A program made the position numbers and the translations under genes. A stretch of 64,000 bases of DNA from the NCBI GenBank assembly GCA_022008415.1, contig JAIRBC010000015.1, forward strand, positions 62,001-126,000, given 5' to 3'. Shown here one piece after another: positions 60,486-64,000 of the stretch. Position 1 is the first letter of the stretch. Each line of letters opens with the position of its first letter. Origin of the DNA: Cerina litoralis (GTDB lineage: Bacteria; Bacteroidota; Bacteroidia; Flavobacteriales; Flavobacteriaceae). Under the pieces are notes generated by a model. That model was not told where the DNA came from. It saw only the letters and a list, made by a program, of their open reading frames with translations, and searched no databases.

Positions 60486-61304
60486 ATGGAAATTCCCAAT
60501 ACAAGCAGATTTGAGGCTTTTATAAAAACTCCCCGCTTATGGCGTGGCACCCAATTTGGTCTGACCCAGTTTGAGCTTCCCAAAGTCGACCTTGATCAGT
60601 TTAAACCCTCCTCCATTCCTGAAAAGTTGCGCCTCGGACACTACATAGAGGGGATTTTTCTGCAACTCCTACAACATTCTAAAAGGTATGGGGTGCTACT
60701 GCACAATAGGCCTGTTCGGAAGGATGGGATAACGCTCGGGGAAATAGACTTTATCGTTAAGGAACTAAATTCAGGGCAACTGATCCATATTGAACTCACC
60801 TATAAATTTTATTTGATGGATACGTCCATTACGGACTCCCTGCTCCGTTGGGTTGGCCCAAACCGAAAGGATAGATTGGTTGATAAGCTGGAAAAAATAA
60901 AAAACAAACAATTTAATTTATTACATTCTATAGAAGGCATTAAAGAATTGACCGACAATGGGTTGGACCACTTGAATATTGAACACAAAGCCTGCTTTAA
61001 AGCACAGTTGTTCGTGCCGTACCCAATGGGGAGCGTGGAAATACAGCCGTTGAGTCGCGCCTGCGTGAAGGGGTATTGGATTAGGTTCGATGAATTTCAA
61101 AATAAAACTTTTCAACACTGCCAATACTACCTTCCGACGAAATTGGAATGGCTGGATCAACCTGGTGCCAATGTTGCCTGGGTAGATCATTCCAACGTCT
61201 TGCCCCAAGTAAAAAATTCCTTGAACCGAAAATATTCCCCAATGCTTTGGCTCAAAAGATCTGAATTGGAATTCGAAAAGCTTTTTGTGGTTTGGTGGGA
61301 ATGA
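60486..61304 (+). CDS. DUF1853 family protein (PD-(D/E)XK nuclease-like fold)
   Basis: 272 residues. The middle part LGEIDFIVKELNSGQLIHIE then LTYKFYL carries the D-X(n)-E-X-K-like pattern of the PD-(D/E)XK superfamily (EID ... HIELTYK). No signal, one compact domain. The family is found scattered among proteobacteria and Bacteroidota with unknown function. A near-consensus box TATCTTCG ends a few nt before the ATG. Divergent from the VWA gene. Confidence 0.82.
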   Translation: MEIPNTSRFEAFIKTPRLWRGTQFGLTQFELPKVDLDQFKPSSIPEKLRLGHYIEGIFLQLLQHSKRYGVLLHNRPVRKDGITLGEIDFIVKELNSGQLIHIELTYKFYLMDTSITDSLLRWVGPNRKDRLVDKLEKIKNKQFNLLHSIEGIKELTDNGLDHLNIEHKACFKAQLFVPYPMGSVEIQPLSRACVKGYWIRFDEFQNKTFQHCQYYLPTKLEWLDQPGANVAWVDHSNVLPQVKNSLNRKYSPMLWLKRSELEFEKLFVVWWE

Positions 61305-61432
61305 TGGATTCAAAGTTCAAGGTTCAAGGTTGAAAGTTTGTCCATGCCCAAATAACATTGACTGCCAACTGCAACCGGACACTGCCTACCTTTTTTAGTT
61401 TCCAACTTCGTATCTCGTATTTAGTTTTCCGT

Positions 61433-61473
61433 GATGCCCCGCCTCCTGTATGAAGGAGTCGGGCAAGCGTGAT
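61433..61473 (+). repeat. Dispersed hairpin repeat, copy 3
   Basis: Core identical to copy 1 in all 41 positions read; preceded by TTTTCCGT as in copy 2. Confidence 0.85.
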
Positions 61474-61722
61474 GCGGTGATGCCGTGGTATAGTATGTGG
61501 TTGCTACCTACCGAATACTGCGCACTGAGCACTGCATACTGTTCTTCTAATCTCTAATTTCGTGTTTTGCAAATTCGTCTTGGCTCTTGGCTCTTGGCTC
61601 TTGGCTCTTGACTCTTAATTGTAAGTCCCGGCTGATGATTTCAGGTTTCATGTTCGAAAATTCTGAATTCGTAATTCAAAATATACCCTCCACCCCTATT
61701 TACCAGCACCAAAAATTTGTAC

Positions 61723-61730
61723 TACCTTTG
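61723..61730 (+). promoter_or_regulatory. -7 box TACCTTTG
   Basis: Exact TAnnTTTG 34 nt before ATG 61765 of the esterase. Confidence 0.55.
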
Positions 61731-61764
61731 ATTTCGAAAAATAATTTTTGAATTCCCCCATTTT

Positions 61765-62424
61765 ATGCAGTCCAAAAATCTATCCCTACACCATATTGTC
61801 CGTCCTTCAGATCCAGCGCAAACCGCTCCTCCTGTTCTATTTATGTTCCATGGTTATGGCAGCAATGAGGAAGATCTTTTTTCTTTTGCCCCGGAGCTAC
61901 CGGGCGAGCTGTTCATCATTTCCGTAAGGGCGCCCTATGGGATGCAGGGCCTTGGGTATGCTTGGTATTCCATTAATTTTGATGCGGAATACGGCAAGTG
62001 GAGCAACGACGAGCAGGCGATCGAGTCCAGGGACAAAATCTCGAATTTTATCGATGAGGCCTGTGCGGCCTATGGACTTGACGATAAGAACGTTACCCTG
62101 TTGGGCTTTAGCCAAGGCACCATTTTAAGTTATGCCGTAGCACTTTCCTTCCCGGACAAGGTAAAAAACCTGATTGCCCTGAGCGGGTATATCAACGAGA
62201 AAATTCTTATCCCGGGTTATGCTGATAAAAGCCATAAGAACTTGCGTATATACGCATCCCACGGGATGGTAGACCAGGTAATCCCCCCCGAATGGGCACA
62301 AAAGGCCCCCGAATTCCTCAAAAAATTGGGGATAGACTATGTTTATGAGGAGTTTCCCGTTGGGCACGGCGTATCGCCCCAGAATTTCCATGCCTTTAAG
62401 AAGTGGTTGCTGGGCAAGGTTTAG
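61765..62424 (+). CDS. Alpha/beta-hydrolase, phospholipase/carboxylesterase (YpfH-like)
   Basis: 219 residues. Oxyanion loop FMFHGYGSNEEDL, nucleophile Ser116 in LLGFSQGTILS, acid near residue 170 (ASHGMVDQVIP) and His near 203 (FPVGHGVSPQNF). Cytoplasmic, no signal. The family hydrolyses short acyl esters or lysophospholipids; the substrate is open. Confidence 0.9.
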   Translation: MQSKNLSLHHIVRPSDPAQTAPPVLFMFHGYGSNEEDLFSFAPELPGELFIISVRAPYGMQGLGYAWYSINFDAEYGKWSNDEQAIESRDKISNFIDEACAAYGLDDKNVTLLGFSQGTILSYAVALSFPDKVKNLIALSGYINEKILIPGYADKSHKNLRIYASHGMVDQVIPPEWAQKAPEFLKKLGIDYVYEEFPVGHGVSPQNFHAFKKWLLGKV

Positions 62425-62439
62425 GAAGGCCGGTGTACC

Positions 62440-62931
62440 CTAGCGCTTACTGTATAGCAAATGATCCATAAGCGTAAAATCGACCCCTAGGTCGTCCTTG
62501 AGCTCGTATTTTATTAAAAGTTCACCCCAGTATTTTCCGTCCGAAAAGTCGGCAATGATCCATTTGTGGTTGAGGAGCTTTATCTTGTTGATCTTAAAAC
62601 TGCCCTCCATTCCCTCGTAGGGCACCAAGGGATTGTCGCCTTTCTGTTCATTGGTCTCCAACAATTTGTCGGCAATATACCGGGAAGGATCTTTCAGTTT
62701 TAAATGGTCGTAGTAGGCAAGGGCATCGTCGTTATTTTCCAGCGAAAAATACTGCATGTCCATCACCTTTATTTGCAGCTTTTGAATGGAATCCTGCAGC
62801 TGTGCGGTGTCAGATTTCAACCTCTCTATCTTTTCATCCCTGTCGTTTAATATGTGGGTAGCGCTTACATATTGGTACAGGGCGATCAAGGCCATAAAAA
62901 CAAAGAGGTAAAGGAAGATGCTTCTTTTCAT
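62440..62931 (-). CDS. Membrane-anchored coiled-coil protein, unknown function
   Basis: 163 residues. One N-terminal membrane helix (IFLYLFVFMALIALYQYV), then a coiled coil (LNDRDEKIERLKSDTAQLQD, about 27-62), then a small C-terminal domain with KWIIADFSDGKYWGELLIKY. Probably faces the periplasm. Convergent with the esterase 15 nt away. No family function known to me. Confidence 0.75.
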   Translation of the reverse strand: MKRSIFLYLFVFMALIALYQYVSATHILNDRDEKIERLKSDTAQLQDSIQKLQIKVMDMQYFSLENNDDALAYYDHLKLKDPSRYIADKLLETNEQKGDNPLVPYEGMEGSFKINKIKLLNHKWIIADFSDGKYWGELLIKYELKDDLGVDFTLMDHLLYSKR

Positions 62932-63297
62932 TGTAAAATAGTGATTTAGTGAGCTAGTGGGTTAGTGAACTAATGGATCTTTCGTTTTCCGTGATACGGT
63001 GATACCTTTAATAGTTAATAGTTAATAGTTAATAGTTAATAGTTAATAGTAGTTTTGGTTTATTTAAGAATACTGAGCACTGCATACTGCTATCTAGTTT
63101 CTAATCTTTAACTTCGTACCTCGTACCTCGTATTTAGTTTTCCGTTATACCGTTAAACGTTAATAGTTAATAGTAGTTTTGGTTTATCTAAGAATACTGA
63201 GCACTGCATACCGCTATCTAATGTCTAGTCTCCAGTTTCTAATTTCTAACCTCGTATTTTGTCCTTAGTCTTGGCTCTTGATTCTTGATTCTCAATA
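62932..63297. repeat. 366-bp gap almost fully made of phased 7- and 8-nt words
   Basis: TAGTGAGC, TAGTGGGT, TAGTGAAC, TAATGGAT (62947-62978) are octamers. TTAATAG repeats six times without change (63008-63049). ACTG at 63072, 63079 and 63086, then TCTAGTT, TCTAATC, TTTAACT, TCGTACC, TCGTACC, TCGTATT (63093-63134), keep one 7-nt phase. A 47-bp segment at 63050-63096 recurs at 63174-63220 with two changes. A second phased run of TCTANNN words spans 63117+100 to 63251, then CTTGGCT, CTTGATT, CTTGATT (63270-63290). Confidence 0.85.
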
Positions 63298-63999
63298 CTA
63301 TGGCGTATATACCAAGGTTGCTATCACGGCGCAATGGTCGCTGGTATATTCATTGCAATAAACCGTGTAATCCAGCACCTGCCAATGTTCTTGGGGAGAA
63401 ATCAGTATATGGTCTATACAAATTTTTGGGCCGTCGGACGGCCAAGTGGGCTTAAAAGTTCCTTCGGCTTCGGGGTATTTAAATTTCTGGGTCAGGATTT
63501 TCATGGTTTCGCTACCTGGTTGGGCGTTAAGATCCCCGACGAGCAGGGTCGCAAATTCCGTATCGCCCAATTTGTTTACCAATTTCTCGGCCTGCATTAT
63601 CCTATCGGTTTCCACTTTTAGATGGTCCAAATGGGTACCCACAAACTGAATGGTATTTCCGTTTTTGGTGCGGACACGGGTCACCAGGGCTGCTCTAGGT
63701 TCCGAGGTGGGCAAATGGGGCAATGCCATATTCTCGGTCACCACAAAACTGTATTTAGACAGGATCGCTTCCCCGTATTCGCCCCCGTCAAAATACATGG
63801 CACGGGCAAAAAGCGGGGCCATTTTGGTCCGAACCCCGAGCTCGGTAGCCAAATCGTATTCCTTGGCCCGGTGGGTCTTAAAATCCACTTCCTGCAAGGC
63901 TACGAGGTCCGGGTCGAACTTCTTTATAACGCCAGCAATGGAATCGAGGTTAAAATCGTTCTTTGTCGTAGCCCCGTGAAGAATGTTATAGCTCATCAC
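63298..63999 (-). CDS. Endonuclease/exonuclease/phosphatase family protein, 5' end cut by window edge
   Basis: 233 residues are visible; the frame stays open to the right edge. The first visible motif MSYNILHG normally follows a short N-terminal strand and often a signal peptide, so the true start is outside. Catalytic blocks of the DNase I/EEP fold: LVALQEVD, GTHLDHLK, VGDLNAQPGS and SDHCAVIA at the C-terminus. The family cuts phosphodiester or phosphomonoester bonds in nucleic acids, inositides or sphingomyelin. Substrate unknown. Confidence 0.88.
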   Translation of the reverse strand: MMSYNILHGATTKNDFNLDSIAGVIKKFDPDLVALQEVDFKTHRAKEYDLATELGVRTKMAPLFARAMYFDGGEYGEAILSKYSFVVTENMALPHLPTSEPRAALVTRVRTKNGNTIQFVGTHLDHLKVETDRIMQAEKLVNKLGDTEFATLLVGDLNAQPGSETMKILTQKFKYPEAEGTFKPTWPSDGPKICIDHILISPQEHWQVLDYTVYCNEYTSDHCAVIATLVYTP

Positions 64000-64000
64000 T

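Larger units (their letters stand above)
61305..61764. repeat. 460-bp gap packed with heptamer arrays and hairpin repeat copy 3
   Basis: TTCAAAG, TTCAAGG, TTCAAGG, TTGAAAG (61309-61336) start right at the end of DUF1853. CGTATCT, CGTATTT, AGTTTTC, CGTGATG run at 61409-61436. Hairpin copy 3 is at 61433-61473. ACTG recurs every 7 nt at 61517, 61524, 61531 and 61538. TCTAATC and TCTAATT follow at 61546 and 61553, then CTTGGCT four times, CTTGACT and CTTAATT at 61579-61620. The promoter of the esterase lies at the end. Confidence 0.8.

Noticed and set aside
61579..61620. Tandem CTTGGCT units considered as a CRISPR-like array
   Set aside because: Units are only 7 nt with no spacers, and no cas gene is nearby.

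Overview
The window looks like a chromosomal segment of a marine-type member of the Flavobacteriaceae (Bacteroidota). Three lines of evidence support this. Many genes are preceded by the Bacteroidota -7 promoter box TAnnTTTG. Lineage-typical proteins are present (DUF4834, DUF6952, a YfhO-like membrane protein, a RibB fused to a dead GTP cyclohydrolase II domain, a cysteine-free endonuclease III). The base composition is moderately AT-rich by eye. I find 57 protein genes, two of them cut by the window edges and two of only 33 and 47 codons. There are no rRNA or tRNA genes, no CRISPR array, no prophage and no intact insertion sequence.

Layout. 1-8.8 kb: FAD-linked oxidase (cut by the left edge), outer-membrane barrel, TlpA-type lipoprotein, rhomboid protease divergent from a lipid A acyltransferase, MBL hydrolase divergent from a conserved unknown 485-residue protein, Bcp, Nth. 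8.8-17.2 kb: ECF sigma factor with a 47-residue follower gene, UvrA, a very basic secreted protein, an AraC-HTH/TM/TPR regulator and a lipoprotein. 17.3-23.9 kb: a minus-strand envelope glycan cluster (DUF4834, YfhO, glycosyltransferase, flippase, DUF1080). 25.3-28.3 kb: an alpha-oxoamine synthase and a cysteine-synthase homolog that together fit the sulfonolipid (capnine) pathway. 28.4-40 kb: oligopeptidase B, Crp/Fnr regulator, the operon DUF2520-KdsC-Maf-lipoprotein-MscS, then an exported PIG-L deacetylase, a 33-residue membrane peptide and an SSS symporter. 40-50 kb: RibB, LptF/G, LolA, FtsK, DgkA and Tpx on one strand, then DUF6952, thioredoxin and peroxiredoxin, then a Cys/Met PLP enzyme divergent from an Lrp regulator. 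51-64 kb: Lpd, CorA, TruA, several small envelope proteins, a MoxR-type AAA+/VWA pair, DUF1853, an esterase, and an EEP nuclease cut by the right edge.

The genes themselves are mostly housekeeping and envelope biology. The least conventional content is between them. At least nine intergenic tracts are written in degenerate 7-nt units drawn from a small vocabulary (for example TCTAATT, TTCAAGG, TTAATAG, NACTGNN, TCGTACC) and hold exact 7-nt phase for up to nine consecutive units. A 40-bp hairpin repeat occurs three times. Two 200-bp copies of a MITE-like element have 19-bp terminal inverted repeats, and each copy carries a GC-rich hairpin at a different site. Two REP-like palindrome clusters share one design. 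Promoter geometry is also unusual: one 18-bp palindrome holds two divergent -7 boxes 2 bp apart, and several promoters sit so close to the ATG that the mRNAs should be leaderless or nearly so.
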